From Arthrobacter cupressi (GTDB taxonomy: Bacteria > Actinomycetota > Actinomycetes > Actinomycetales > Micrococcaceae): a stretch of DNA of 64,000 nucleotides. Positions within the stretch are counted from its first letter, which is position 1. Each line of letters begins with the position of its first letter. Where the stretch lies: NCBI RefSeq assembly GCF_900099975.1, contig NZ_FNEI01000002.1, positions 224,427 to 288,426 of the forward strand. The letters are read 5' to 3'. Positions 1 to 9,121 of the stretch are shown one piece after another. Made by a program: the position numbers and the translations under genes. The notes under the pieces were generated by a model. That model had not been told where the DNA came from. It worked only from the letters and a program-made list of their open reading frames with translations, and searched no databases.

Positions 1-1
1 C

Positions 2-124
2 TGGGCCGACGCGTCCTCCGCCCTGGCCGACCTGGGCTGGTCCACCACCAAAACCATCGACCAAATGTGCGAAGACCACTGGCGCTGGCAGAAAAACAAC
101 CCCCACGGATACACCACCAACTGA
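2..124 (+). CDS. galE: UDP-glucose 4-epimerase, C-terminal fragment
   Basis: This is the last 40 codons of a gene that starts before the window, ending in TGA at 122-124. The residues include LGW, then DQMCEDHWRWQ and NPHGY, the usual C-terminal tail of bacterial GalE (a hydrophobic Ala-rich stretch, LGW, DMC..W.W, NPxGY). GalE interconverts UDP-galactose and UDP-glucose in the cytoplasm (Leloir pathway). It converges on a galactoside uptake and hydrolysis operon, which fits galactose catabolism. Only the tail is visible, so the NAD-binding and catalytic parts cannot be checked. Confidence 0.75.
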   Translation, partial: WADASSALADLGWSTTKTIDQMCEDHWRWQKNNPHGYTTN

Positions 125-166
125 CCCCCACAAACCCGGCCCCGGCACCACAGGCCACCACGAAAA

Positions 167-256
167 GCGGCCGCCCACCAGGGCCCACAGCAGCGCGGGA
201 CCCGAAGCACGCGAAGCGTGTTTTGGGAGCTGCAGGGGACAAGGGTGGGCGGCCGC
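167..256. terminator. Long-range inverted repeat between convergent genes
   Basis: A perfect 13-bp inverted repeat has arms at 167-179 (GCGGCCGCCCACC) and 244-256. It encloses a small hairpin CACGC-GAA-GCGTG followed by TTTT at 208-224. It lies between the convergent galE and deoR ends and probably acts as a bidirectional terminator. This is inferred from symmetry and position only. Confidence 0.4.
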
Positions 257-274
257 CGTCGTCCGGTGCTGGAA

Positions 275-1057
275 CTAGGCTTCCGCGATCCGCAGCTTCC
301 CCACGCCGTCGGCCAGCACACGCCGTGCTTCCTCGCCCAGCCCGGGATCGGTGATGAGCTCATCGGCGTCCTCGAGGCCGGCGATCGAGGCGATGCCCAC
401 GGTGCCCCACTTGCTGTTGTCGGCCAGGACCACCACGTTGCGCGCGGATGCCATGAAGGCCTTGTTGGTTTCGGCTTCCTGCAGGTTCGGCGTGGTGAAG
501 CCGGCCTGGGCGTCCATGCCGTGCACACCGAGGAACAGGGTGTCCAGGTGCAGCTGCTTCAGGGCCGACGTCGCGATCGGCCCCACCAGCGCATCGGAGG
601 GCGTGCGCTCCCCGCCTGTGACGATCACCGAGGTGCCGCGCCGTCCGGTGCCGGGGTCATGGTGGAACAACTCGGCAATCCTGATCGAGTTGGTGACCAC
701 GGTGATCCGCGGCCCGTCCAGCAGCAGCTTGGCAAGCTCATAGGTGGTGGTGCCGGCGCTCAGGCCAATGGCCGAGCCCTCCTTGACCAGCTTGGCCGCT
801 TCTGCGGCGATGGCCTGCTTCTCCGTGATGGCCTGCGTGGATTTCTGTTCGAAGCCGGGCTCGTGGGTGCGGGCATCCCCGGGCAGCTTGGCGCCGCCGT
901 GGATGCGCTCCACGAGCCCGGCTTCTTCGAGGCTTTCGATGTCCCGCCGCACCGTCATGGCGGAGACGCCGAGGGACTGCGCCAGGTCCGTGACGCGGAC
1001 GACGCGCTCGCGCTGGACGGCGTCGACAATGGCGGTATGGCGGGCGGCCTGGAGCAT
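275..1057 (-). CDS. DeoR/GlpR-family transcriptional regulator
   Basis: The protein has 260 residues. An N-terminal DeoR winged helix (residues about 1-57) shows the family pattern RVTDLAQSLGVSAMTVRRDI followed by LEEAGLVERIHGGA. The C-terminal DeoRC sugar-phosphate sensor contains IGLSAGTTTYELA, VVTNSI, TGG and LADNSKWG. The start at 1057 is chosen because AGAGAGG lies 6 nt upstream; a longer open frame upstream is only antisense-shadow reading. It is the last gene of the galactoside operon, 29 nt after the beta-galactosidase, so it is probably the local repressor answering a phosphorylated sugar. The effector is unknown. Confidence 0.88.
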   Translation of the reverse strand: MLQAARHTAIVDAVQRERVVRVTDLAQSLGVSAMTVRRDIESLEEAGLVERIHGGAKLPGDARTHEPGFEQKSTQAITEKQAIAAEAAKLVKEGSAIGLSAGTTTYELAKLLLDGPRITVVTNSIRIAELFHHDPGTGRRGTSVIVTGGERTPSDALVGPIATSALKQLHLDTLFLGVHGMDAQAGFTTPNLQEAETNKAFMASARNVVVLADNSKWGTVGIASIAGLEDADELITDPGLGEEARRVLADGVGKLRIAEA

Positions 1058-1086
1058 CGGAGCCTCTCTGGACGGTGGGTGGCGGG

Positions 1087-3171
1087 CTAGCGGGACGATT
1101 CGACGACGGCGACGCCCCCGGCAGTAAGGTTTAGCGTACCTCCGGTGGGTGCCCCGGCCAGGAGATCGACGCCGTAGAGCGGCACCGTGGCCTCCTGTGG
1201 GCCGTGGTTGATCACGAAGGTCCAGTCCGTGTCGCCGTTGCTCCGGCGGACGATTTCCACGTCTTCCGGGGGCCGGACGCCCAGCACAGGCTTCACATCG
1301 GCGTCCTCGCAGAGGAGTTCCACCAGCTCGGCCAGCCCTTCGCGCCCCAGGCTTGTGGCAACGTAATAGGCGGCGCCCCGGCCGGCGGACGCCGCACGGC
1401 GGGTCACCGCCGGCGAACCCCCGACGCCGGAACTGCCGGTGCCCGAACCTCCGGTGCCTGAACCGCCGGGACCGGTGCCGGCGTCGAACGTTGCCAGCAC
1501 TTCCGCGCCTCGGGCGGTGCCCAGCTCGCTCCACAACGTCCCGGAACCGAAGCGGGTCAGGCCCACGGCGTCGCCCGAGCGCAGGGGGAAGAATTCCTCC
1601 ATGCTCACGCCCAGGAGCTCGGAGAACGCCCCGGGGTAGCCGCCGCCGTTGACCGGGTCGAGGCGGATGTGGTCGTTTTCGTCCACGATGCCGGAGAAGT
1701 ACGTGAGCACCAGGGTGCCGCCGCCGTCCACGTACTCGTGCAGCTTCGCGGCGCCTTCGTCGGTGACCAGGTACAGCATCGGCGCGATCACCAGCTTGTA
1801 GCCGGAGAGATCGTCGGTGCTTTGCCGGAAGTCCGTGGTGATGCCGGCCCGGTAGAGGGCATCGTGCCAGCGCCGGGTTTCGGGGAGGTTCCGGGCGTCC
1901 TCGCTGGGGTGCGAGTCCAGTTCGCTGCCCCAGCGGGCGTCGGTGTCGTGGATGATGCAGGCCTCGGCCTGGACGGTGGAGCCGGCCACCGCCGAGATGC
2001 GCTCCAGGGCGCGGCCGAGCTCCACCACCTCGCGCCACACCTTGGTCTCCCGGCCGGCATGCGGGACGAGTCCGGAATGGTACTTTTCGGCCCCCGCCCG
2101 GGACGCCCGCCACTGGAAGAACAGCACGCCGTCGGTTCCGCGGGCCACGTGCTGGAGGGAGTTGCGCAGCATTTCCCCGGGCCCCTTCGCGACGTTCCGG
2201 GGCTGCCAGTTGACTGCCGAGGTGGAGTGCTCCATGAGCAGCCACGGCTTCCCCTGCGCCCAGCCGCGGGTGAGGTCCGCGGTCATGGCCAGGTCCTGGA
2301 AGTTCCGCGCGTCGTCGGCGATCAGGTAGTGGTCGTTGGACACCACGTCCATGTGCCCGGACCAGCGCCAGTAGTCCACGGGGGCGTGCAGGCCCATGTT
2401 GAAGCCCATGAAGTTGGTGGTGACGGGGTGCTCGGAACGGGCCCGGATGATGTCCGCCTCCGCAGTGAAGCACTCGAGCAGCGCATCGGAGGAGAACCTC
2501 GCGAAGTCCAGCTGCTGAGTGGGGTTCACCCAGGTCCCGGAGCGGCGCGGCGGCAGGATCTCCGCCCAGTCGTAGTAGTGCTGCGACCAGAAGGCCGTGC
2601 CCCAGGCCTCGTTGAGGGCGTCCAAGCTGCCGTACCTGCGCTGCAGCCATTCCTGGAAGCCGCGCTCGGCGTGCGGGCCGAAATCCGGCTGGTTGTGGCA
2701 GCCGTACTCGTTGTGGACATGCCACATCACGACGGCGGGGTGCCCCGCGTAACGCTCGACGATCGCCGTCGTCAGGGCTGCTGCCGCCCGGCGGTAGTCG
2801 GGCGAGCAGGCAGCGAAGGCCTGCCGGGAACCGTAACTCTGCCGCACGCCGTCGGCGTCCACCGGCAGTGAGTCGGGGTACTTCCGGCTGAACCACGGCG
2901 GGGGAGAGGCGCTCGCGTTGGCGAGGTCCACGCTGATCCCGTTGGCGTGGAGCAGGTCCAGGATGGTGTCCAGCCAGCCGAACTCGTAGCGGCCTTCCTC
3001 GGGCTCCAGCAGGGCCCAGCTGAAAATGCCGACGCTCACCAGGTTCACGCCGGCTTCCTTCATGAGGGCGACGTCATGCTTCCAGACCTCCTCCGGCCAC
3101 TGTTCGGGGTTGTAGTCCCCGCCGAAGGCGATCCGGCCGCCCAGTTTGTCGACGATGTAGTCCATGGTCAT
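1087..3171 (-). CDS. GH42 beta-galactosidase
   Basis: The protein has 694 residues, typical for glycoside hydrolase family 42. The TIM barrel starts with FGGDYNPEQW (residues 16-25). The acid/base Glu is E155 in HVHNEYG and the nucleophile Glu is E314 in LLMEHS; the trimerisation and C-terminal beta domains follow. No signal peptide is seen, so it acts on imported galactosides in the cytoplasm. It follows two sugar permease genes with a 6-nt gap. AAAGGA upstream supports the ATG at 3171; a second ATG two codons on (3165) is possible. An odd Gly/Ser/Thr-rich stretch (residues about 565-587) interrupts the region just before the C-terminal domain. The exact substrate linkage cannot be told from sequence. 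Confidence 0.93.
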   Translation of the reverse strand: MTMDYIVDKLGGRIAFGGDYNPEQWPEEVWKHDVALMKEAGVNLVSVGIFSWALLEPEEGRYEFGWLDTILDLLHANGISVDLANASASPPPWFSRKYPDSLPVDADGVRQSYGSRQAFAACSPDYRRAAAALTTAIVERYAGHPAVVMWHVHNEYGCHNQPDFGPHAERGFQEWLQRRYGSLDALNEAWGTAFWSQHYYDWAEILPPRRSGTWVNPTQQLDFARFSSDALLECFTAEADIIRARSEHPVTTNFMGFNMGLHAPVDYWRWSGHMDVVSNDHYLIADDARNFQDLAMTADLTRGWAQGKPWLLMEHSTSAVNWQPRNVAKGPGEMLRNSLQHVARGTDGVLFFQWRASRAGAEKYHSGLVPHAGRETKVWREVVELGRALERISAVAGSTVQAEACIIHDTDARWGSELDSHPSEDARNLPETRRWHDALYRAGITTDFRQSTDDLSGYKLVIAPMLYLVTDEGAAKLHEYVDGGGTLVLTYFSGIVDENDHIRLDPVNGGGYPGAFSELLGVSMEEFFPLRSGDAVGLTRFGSGTLWSELGTARGAEVLATFDAGTGPGGSGTGGSGTGSSGVGGSPAVTRRAASAGRGAAYYVATSLGREGLAELVELLCEDADVKPVLGVRPPEDVEIVRRSNGDTDWTFVINHGPQEATVPLYGVDLLAGAPTGGTLNLTAGGVAVVESSR

Positions 3172-3177
3172 GCGTTC

Positions 3178-4089
3178 TTATCCTTTGCTGGATCCGAGCG
3201 TGAGGCCGGCCACGAATTGGCGCTGCAGCACGAGGTAGATGATCAGGGTGGGTATCACGGTGATGGTGGCACCGGCCGCGAGCAGGTTGTAGTTGCTCAG
3301 GAACTGGCCCTGGAGGTTGTTGATGGCCGTGGTGACGGGCAGCCGGTCGCCGCTTTGGATAAAGAGCAGGGGCCAGAAGAAGTCGTTGTAGATGAAGATG
3401 ACTTCCAGGGTGCCCAGGGCTGCGAGGGCGGGCCGGCACAGCGGGAGGATGATGTTCCAGTACTGCCGCCAGATCCCCGCACCGTCCACCAGGGCGGCCT
3501 CGGTGAGGTCCGAGGAAAGGGCCTTCATGTAGTTGGACAGCACGAAGGTGCAGAAGCCGATCTGGAACGCCGTGTCCACCGCGATCACCGAAATGTAGGT
3601 GTTCAGGAGGTTGCCGGAGTCGCTGAAGGAGTACGGCAGCGTGAGGTGCTTGAACATTTCGAACAGGGGAGCGGCGAGGACCTGCGGAGGCAGGAGGTTG
3701 CCCGCCGTGAACATGATCAGCAGGGTGATGTTGAATTTCCAGCTCACCCGGGATACGGCGAAGGCCATCATGGAGGCAAACAGCAGCGTCAGCAGCACCG
3801 AGGGGACGGTGATGAGCACGGAGTTCATGAAGTACTTCGAGAACCCGCCCTGCGTCCAGGCCTGCACGAAGTTGTCGAAGTTGAAGGCGCCGCCGACGCT
3901 GAAATATCCGTACTTGTCCGTGTCCGCCTTGGGCCGCAGGGCCGTGAACAGGGCCCAGACGAGGGGGACCAGCCACATGACCGCCATCACCGCAAGGAAG
4001 ATGTGGGTGCCGTAGTGGCGTCTGCCTGTCCTGCGCGGGATGCCCCCGGGCGCGGTAGTGCGCGGAGCGGGGTTGGCGAGGGTGCTCAT
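3178..4089 (-). CDS. Sugar ABC transporter permease, MalG-type
   Basis: The protein has 303 residues with about six hydrophobic segments. It carries the binding-protein-dependent permease EAA loop EAALVDGAGIWRQYWNIILP (about residues 200-220), which contacts the ATPase. It ends in a hydrophilic GSSKG tail, as MalG-type (CUT1) permeases often do. Its ATG overlaps the TGA of the preceding permease (ATGA, 4086-4089), so the two are translationally coupled. With its partner it forms the membrane channel for an oligosaccharide or galactoside. No ATPase gene is present in the operon, so a shared MsiK-like ATPase encoded elsewhere probably energises it, as in many actinobacteria. Confidence 0.9.
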   Translation of the reverse strand: MSTLANPAPRTTAPGGIPRRTGRRHYGTHIFLAVMAVMWLVPLVWALFTALRPKADTDKYGYFSVGGAFNFDNFVQAWTQGGFSKYFMNSVLITVPSVLLTLLFASMMAFAVSRVSWKFNITLLIMFTAGNLLPPQVLAAPLFEMFKHLTLPYSFSDSGNLLNTYISVIAVDTAFQIGFCTFVLSNYMKALSSDLTEAALVDGAGIWRQYWNIILPLCRPALAALGTLEVIFIYNDFFWPLLFIQSGDRLPVTTAINNLQGQFLSNYNLLAAGATITVIPTLIIYLVLQRQFVAGLTLGSSKG

Positions 4090-5090
4090 GCCTTGCTCTC
4101 CTTGCCGAAGGTACGGATGAGGTAGAAGACGATCGGGATCAGCGAGATGACCAGCAGGATCACGGCGAGGGCGGAGCCGACGCCGATCACCTGGCCTTCG
4201 CCCACGAGGTTCTGGATCACCAGGGCGCTGATCAGCTCGAGGCCGTTGGTGCCGCGGTTGATGATGTAGACGATGTCGAAGGCCCGCAGCGACTCGATGA
4301 TGGTGATGACCACGATCACGATATTTACCGGCCGCATCGCGGGGAACACTACGCGGAAGAACGTCTGCACAGCGTTCGCGCCGTCGATCGATGCGGCTTC
4401 GCGCAGCGACGGGTCCACGCCCTTGAGTCCGGCCAGGTACAGGATCATGACGTAGCCTGCGTGCCGCCAGGTGGCCGCCACCATGGCCGCCCAGATGTTG
4501 ACGTTGGAGTCGCCGAACCAGTCCACGGCCGCCGGGGTGCCGGCGGTGCCCAGGAGGTAGTTCAGCAGCCCGCTGTCCCGGTTGTAGAACAGCTGCCAGA
4601 TGATGCCGATCAACGCCAGCGACAGCATCACCGGGGTGAAGAAGATGCTCTGGTAGATCTTGCTGCCCCGGATTTTCTGGTCCAGGAGCACGGCCAGCAG
4701 CAGTCCCAGCGGGGTGGCGACCAAAGCCAGGAAGACCAGCCACAGGATGTTGTGCTGCATGGCGGGCCAGAACGGCGGGTAGTCCTCCACTACGAAGCGG
4801 TAGTTCTCGGTCCCGGCGGGTTTGATGTCCTTCAGGTCCAGGCCGTTCCAGCGGGTGAAGCTCAAGGCGACGGAGAACAGCGTGGGCAGCCAGACGAGCA
4901 GCAGCTGGATCAGGGTGGGCAGGCCCACCATGACCGTGAGGACCAGCTTGTCCCGCCGCGTGAGCCTGCGGACCCTGCCAGTCCGGATGGGCCGCTTCCC
5001 GACGCCGCGGCGTACTGATGCGGCCAGGGTCTGGCCGGCCGCGCCGGGTTCGCTGTCCGGTGCGGCCGGCTTTTCGGCGGTAGTACTCAT
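4086..5090 (-). CDS. Sugar ABC transporter permease, MalF-type
   Basis: The protein has 334 residues. A basic N-terminus is followed by six or so membrane spans and the EAA motif EAASIDGANAVQTFFRVVFP. The start at 5090 (MSTTAEK) is preferred because GAAGGAA lies 6 nt upstream; an in-frame ATG further up lacks a ribosome site. It sits between the solute-binding protein gene (27-nt gap) and the second permease (4-nt overlap). It forms half of the heterodimeric CUT1 import channel in the cytoplasmic membrane. Confidence 0.9.
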   Translation of the reverse strand: MSTTAEKPAAPDSEPGAAGQTLAASVRRGVGKRPIRTGRVRRLTRRDKLVLTVMVGLPTLIQLLLVWLPTLFSVALSFTRWNGLDLKDIKPAGTENYRFVVEDYPPFWPAMQHNILWLVFLALVATPLGLLLAVLLDQKIRGSKIYQSIFFTPVMLSLALIGIIWQLFYNRDSGLLNYLLGTAGTPAAVDWFGDSNVNIWAAMVAATWRHAGYVMILYLAGLKGVDPSLREAASIDGANAVQTFFRVVFPAMRPVNIVIVVITIIESLRAFDIVYIINRGTNGLELISALVIQNLVGEGQVIGVGSALAVILLVISLIPIVFYLIRTFGKESKA

Positions 5091-5117
5091 GGGAATTCCT
5101 TCGGTGTGCACCACCGG

Positions 5118-6434
5118 TTACTGGGCGGCGTAGAGGGTCTTGGCCTGCGCTTCGAGGTTCTTGACGTCAACCGTGCCGTCCTTGATGAAGGACTGCAGCG
5201 CCGGGATCATCACGTTGTTCGCCATGGCAGGGAGGGCATCGCGGTCGAGGAACTGGCTGATGTACTTGGCGTTGGCGATCGTGTCCGCGCATTTCTTGTT
5301 CAGCGCAGTGAACTTTGAGGTGTCGGCGTCCTTGACGGTGGCGATGTTGGAGGCGTCCACCGCCGAGTAGGCGTTCTGGCCCTCGGCGGTGCCGATGAAT
5401 TCGAGGAAGTTGTGGGCTGCCTGGTTGTCGCCGCCCTTCTTGGACAGGAGCAGGCCATCGATGGGGGCCTCCACGGCATCGGTGCCTTCGACGGCGATTT
5501 CGGGGAACGGGAAGAAGTCGATGTCGGCCAGCACCGCGGGATCGGTGAACTGTTGGGTCACGAAGGAGCCCAAGAGGTACATGCCGGTCTTCTTGGCGCC
5601 GAGGGCCTTGGCCGCGTCCTGCCAGGTCTGGCCGAGGGCCGCAGGGTCCTGGAACGGCAGGAGGGCCTTCCAGGTGTCGAACACGTCGCTGACCTTTTTC
5701 TGGTCCCAGCTCTCCTTGTGGGCAGTGAGGTCGACGTGGAACTGGTAGCCGTTCAGGCGCATGTTGATGTAGTCGAACGTGCCCATGGCCGGCCAGCCGT
5801 CCTTGTCCGCGAAGCCGATCGGGATGAGGCCGTCGGCCTTCATCTTCGTTGCGAGGGTCTTCAGCTCGTCGAAGGTGGTGGGGACCGCGTAGCCCTTCTC
5901 GGCCCAGAAGCTCTTCCGGTAGAAGAAGCCCCACGGGTAGTTGTAGTTGGGGACCAGGTACATCTTGCCGTCGGGTCCGGTGGAGGCTTTCTTCATGGCG
6001 TCCGAGAAGTTGCCGCCGATCTTTTCCCACACGTCGTCCACGGGAGCCAGCAGGCCTTTGCCCGCGTAGTACTGCATGCGGTACCCCGCGAACCAGGTGA
6101 AAGCGTCGTCGGGGCTGCCCTGCAGGTAGGAGTTGATCTTGTTCTGGAAATCGTTGTGCGGGACCACGTTGGTAGCGACCGTGATGCCGGACTTCTTGGT
6201 GAAGGCGTCGGTGACGGCCTTATAGGCGGCCTTGGGGACGTCATCCGAAGAGCCGGAGCCGAAAGTCAGGCTGTTCGAGGTGGCTCCGGGGGCGGGTCCG
6301 GAACCGCCGGTGCAGGCAGCGAGCAAAGGAATTCCGGCCAGTCCGGCAGCTCCGATGCCGAGTGTTTTCAGGATGGTGCGGCGTCCGGGGCCGGCGTTGC
6401 GGGCCGCTTCGAACGGGTCATTTGTCGCTGCCAT
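5118..6434 (-). CDS. Extracellular sugar-binding lipoprotein of ABC transporter
   Basis: The protein has 438 residues, of the solute-binding family 1 type. The N-terminus has twin arginines (GRRTILKTLG) and a lipobox ending LLAAC, so export as a membrane-anchored lipoprotein, possibly by Tat, is predicted. The body shows the family's ligand-binding pattern, for example FTWFAGYRMQYYAGKGLL, KSFWAEKGYAVPTTFDEL and GWPAMGTFDY. GGGAGAG upstream supports the ATG at 6434. It is the first gene of the operon binding protein-permease-permease-beta-galactosidase-DeoR, so its ligand is probably a beta-galactoside or galacto-oligosaccharide. The ligand is inferred from neighbours only. Confidence 0.9.
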   Translation of the reverse strand: MAATNDPFEAARNAGPGRRTILKTLGIGAAGLAGIPLLAACTGGSGPAPGATSNSLTFGSGSSDDVPKAAYKAVTDAFTKKSGITVATNVVPHNDFQNKINSYLQGSPDDAFTWFAGYRMQYYAGKGLLAPVDDVWEKIGGNFSDAMKKASTGPDGKMYLVPNYNYPWGFFYRKSFWAEKGYAVPTTFDELKTLATKMKADGLIPIGFADKDGWPAMGTFDYINMRLNGYQFHVDLTAHKESWDQKKVSDVFDTWKALLPFQDPAALGQTWQDAAKALGAKKTGMYLLGSFVTQQFTDPAVLADIDFFPFPEIAVEGTDAVEAPIDGLLLSKKGGDNQAAHNFLEFIGTAEGQNAYSAVDASNIATVKDADTSKFTALNKKCADTIANAKYISQFLDRDALPAMANNVMIPALQSFIKDGTVDVKNLEAQAKTLYAAQ

Positions 6435-6461
6435 GTTCTCTCCCTTGAAAGCGTGGTGCAT

Positions 6462-6490
6462 GTGAGTTATCTCACTAGGCTTTGACTATA
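6462..6490 (-). promoter_or_regulatory. Putative promoter and operator of galactoside operon
   Basis: On the minus strand a TATAGT -10-like hexamer (6485-6490) is followed downstream by the inverted repeat GTGAG-N4-CTCAC (6462-6475). This lies just before the untranslated leader of the binding-protein gene. A dyad downstream of the -10 suits repressor blocking, and the operon's own DeoR protein is the obvious candidate. No convincing -35 was found. Confidence 0.4.
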
Positions 6491-6554
6491 TACGCCCAAA
6501 AGGGAACAGGAAAGAACTAAAAATAACATTCCGGGTCGCGGGCCTGTTTATGGC

Positions 6555-6591
6555 AAAGGCGGCGGTACCCCGTCGGGGAACCGCCGCCTTT
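6555..6591 (-). terminator. Terminator hairpin after acsA
   Basis: A perfect 12-bp inverted repeat, AAAGGCGGCGGT / ACCGCCGCCTTT, encloses CCCC-GTC-GGGG, so nearly the whole 37 nt folds into one stem. It lies 31 nt past the acsA stop codon and before the next promoter. The trailing T run is short (TTT), as is common in GC-rich actinobacteria. Confidence 0.75.
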
Positions 6592-6622
6592 CGAGCGCCG
6601 CTTGGCGGGTGCTTGCCGGACC

Positions 6623-8644
6623 CTATTTCCGGAGGGATTCGGCGATCTGCTGCATGATTGTCGGGTCGGAGAGGGTGGTGGCGTCGCCGACTTCGCGTCC
6701 TTCGGCGACGTCCTTGAGAAGGCGGCGCATGATCTTGCCGGAGCGGGTCTTGGGCAGTTCGGGGACCACGAGCACGTGCTTGGGTTTGGCGATGGGGCCG
6801 ATTTCCTTGCCCACGTGGTTGCGCAGTTCCTGGACGGTTGCCTCGCCGTTGTTGACGGCGTCGCCGCGGAGGATGACGAACGCGACGACGGCCTGTCCGG
6901 TGGTTTCGTCCGCGGCTCCAACGACGGCGGCTTCCGCCACCGAGGGGTGGGAGACGAGCGCGGACTCGATTTCCGTCGTCGAGAGCCGGTGGCCGGAGAC
7001 GTTCATGACGTCGTCCACGCGGCCGAGCAGCCAGATGTCCCCGTCTTCGTCCTTCTTGGCGCCGTCGCCGGCGAAGTACATCGCCTCGAAGCGGGACCAG
7101 TAGGTGTCCTTGAAACGTTCCGGGTCGCCCCAGATGCCGCGGAGCATGGAGGGCCACGGTTCGCGGACCACAAGGTAGCCGCCGTGCCCGTCGGGCACGG
7201 ATTCGCCGAGTTCGTCCACCACGTCCACGGCGATGCCGGGCAGGGGAACCTGGGCGGAGCCGGGCTTGGTGGCGGTGACGCCGGGCAGCGGCGCGATCAT
7301 CTGGGCGCCGGTTTCGGTCTGCCACCAGGTGTCCACGATCGGGGCCGGGTTGTCCTTGGTGCCGCCGTTGGCGCCGATGACGTCCCGGTACCACATCCAG
7401 GCCTCGGGGTTGATGGGTTCGCCCACCGAGCCGAGCACGCGGATGGAGGACAGGTCGTACTTGGCCGGGATGTCCTTGCCCCACTTCATGAAGGTGCGGA
7501 TCGCCGTGGGGGCGGTATAGAGGATGGAGACCTTGTACTTTTCCACGATTTCCCACCAGCGGCCCTGGTGCGGGGAGTCCGGGGTGCCTTCGTACATGAC
7601 CTGGGTGGCTCCGTTGACGAGCGGCGCGTAGGCGACGTAGGAGTGCCCGGTGATCCAGCCGACGTCGGCGGTGCACCAGAACACGTCCGTCTCCGGGTGC
7701 AGGTCGAACACGGCCTTGTGGGTGTAGGCGGTCTGGGTAAGGTAGCCGCCGGTGGTGTGCAGGATGCCCTTGGGCTTTCCGGTGGTGCCGGAGGTGTAGA
7801 GGATGAACAGCGGGTGTTCGGAGTCGTGCCCGACGGCGGTGTGCTCGGCCGGGGCCGTGTCCACGGTGTCCGCCCACCACTTGTCCCGGCCTTCGACCCA
7901 GTTCACGGGTTCGCCGTTGCGCTTGACCACCACAACGTTTTCCACGGTGTGGCCTTCCTTGGCCAGGGCCTCGTCCACGGCGGGCTTGAGCGGCGAGGGC
8001 TTGCCGCGCCGGTACGTGCCGTCCGCGGTGACCACGAGCTTGGCCTCGGCGTCATCGATGCGGGAGCGCAGGGCGTCGGCGGAGAAGCCGCCGAACACCA
8101 CAGAATGCACGGCACCGATCCGGGCGCAGGCCAGCAGGGTGATCACGGCCTCGGGGATCATCGGCAGGTAGACGGCCACCCGGTCGCCCTTGGTGACGCC
8201 GAGGGCTTCGAAGGCGTTGGCGGCCTTCTTGACCTCCTCGGTCAGTTCCGCGTAGGTGTAGCTGCGGGAGTCGCCCGGCTCACCCTCGAAATGGATGGCC
8301 ACCCGGTCCCCGAGCCCGTTCTCCACGTGCCGGTCCAGGGCGTTGTAGGCGGCGTTGACTTCGCCTCCGGTGAACCACTTCGCGAACGGCGGGTTGGACC
8401 AGTCCAGCGCCTGGTCGAAGTCCTTGGACCAGCTCAGCAGGGTGCGGGCCTGATTAGCCCAAAACGCGGGGCGGTCCTGCGCGGCGTCGGCATAGTCTCC
8501 GGCGTCCACGATGGCGTTGGCGGCGAATTCCGCGGAAGGGGCGAACTTCCGGTTCTCGTGCAGCAGGTTTTCCAGGGCGTCGCCGTTCCCGTCGTCGGTG
8601 GCGGGGGCAGCGGTGGCCGTTGATTCCTTGGCGTCCTGGGACAT
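6623..8644 (-). CDS. acsA: Acetyl-coenzyme A synthetase
   Basis: The protein has 673 residues, the usual length for Acs. It converts acetate, ATP and CoA to acetyl-CoA through acetyl-AMP. Visible motifs are the ANL P-loop [11 protein letters not shown], the adenylate-binding WWQTETG, the hinge region [23 protein letters not shown] and the C-terminal [11 protein letters not shown]. In that last motif K637 is the catalytic lysine that acetyltransferases modify in Acs homologues. The start at 8644 is supported by GAGG 5 nt upstream; an upstream in-frame ATG lacks a site. The acuC gene near 37 kb encodes a deacetylase family known to act on Acs in Bacillus, so post-translational control is plausible. 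Confidence 0.96.
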   Translation of the reverse strand: MSQDAKESTATAAPATDDGNGDALENLLHENRKFAPSAEFAANAIVDAGDYADAAQDRPAFWANQARTLLSWSKDFDQALDWSNPPFAKWFTGGEVNAAYNALDRHVENGLGDRVAIHFEGEPGDSRSYTYAELTEEVKKAANAFEALGVTKGDRVAVYLPMIPEAVITLLACARIGAVHSVVFGGFSADALRSRIDDAEAKLVVTADGTYRRGKPSPLKPAVDEALAKEGHTVENVVVVKRNGEPVNWVEGRDKWWADTVDTAPAEHTAVGHDSEHPLFILYTSGTTGKPKGILHTTGGYLTQTAYTHKAVFDLHPETDVFWCTADVGWITGHSYVAYAPLVNGATQVMYEGTPDSPHQGRWWEIVEKYKVSILYTAPTAIRTFMKWGKDIPAKYDLSSIRVLGSVGEPINPEAWMWYRDVIGANGGTKDNPAPIVDTWWQTETGAQMIAPLPGVTATKPGSAQVPLPGIAVDVVDELGESVPDGHGGYLVVREPWPSMLRGIWGDPERFKDTYWSRFEAMYFAGDGAKKDEDGDIWLLGRVDDVMNVSGHRLSTTEIESALVSHPSVAEAAVVGAADETTGQAVVAFVILRGDAVNNGEATVQELRNHVGKEIGPIAKPKHVLVVPELPKTRSGKIMRRLLKDVAEGREVGDATTLSDPTIMQQIAESLRK

Positions 8645-9121
8645 GTGGACCTCATCTTCGTCGATCTTCGCTGCGGGGAGGCTGCCGCCGGAACGCACGG
8701 CGGCCGATCACGACGCTGTGTGTTCCCGCGGAATGACCGCAGAATGCTTTCCGCCATACACACTATCGCCTCGGCCGCGCCGGTAGTGTGCCCCGTCACA
8801 TTGTGGCCGTGAGCGGTGCGGATTTAGCGCCGAGCGGCTGAGGGAGCCAGCATCCGGGGAGCGAACAAAGAGGCCTTCGTCCGGGCGTTGGAACCCTTCA
8901 GGGGACTCGCGCGCCCGGAGGCAACGTCCTCGGACTGACCAGGTTTTCCCGAGGGCTGAATCCGGGAGCCGGGCTAGGGGCTGTCAGGGCTGTGGCATAG
9001 GCTGAAGAAGTCCCGGAGCGAGGATCTCCGGTGCCGGCTGCGCGTCCATCGGGCTGCCGGCGCCGTGGGCCGCCACGGGGCGCTGCCGTACCGGCGCTGC
9101 AGTGCAAAAGGAGAACGTGCC
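8645..9121. other. Intergenic region between acsA and membrane protein gene
   Basis: This 477-nt stretch separates divergent genes and has no convincing coding frame. It contains a 7-bp dyad, CACACTA at 8759-8765 and TAGTGTG at 8784-8790. Its halves read as TAGTGT -10-like hexamers on opposite strands. This may be a shared operator or overlapping divergent promoters for acsA and the 9122 gene. Confidence 0.35.

Noticed and set aside
1410-1480. Repeat-rich DNA in the beta-galactosidase gene as a CRISPR or mobile insertion
   Set aside because: The repeats are short, in frame and code for Gly/Ser; there are no spacers or terminal inverted repeats.
275-2896. 873-codon minus frame joining the DeoR region to sequence antisense or out of frame with the beta-galactosidase
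   Set aside because: Only the last 260 codons match a family; the rest is an out-of-frame reading of the GH42 gene. The start was moved to 1057.
2947-4125. 392-codon plus-strand frame opposite the permease genes
   Set aside because: Shadow of two well-supported permeases; composition is His/Gly/Gln-rich with no domain.
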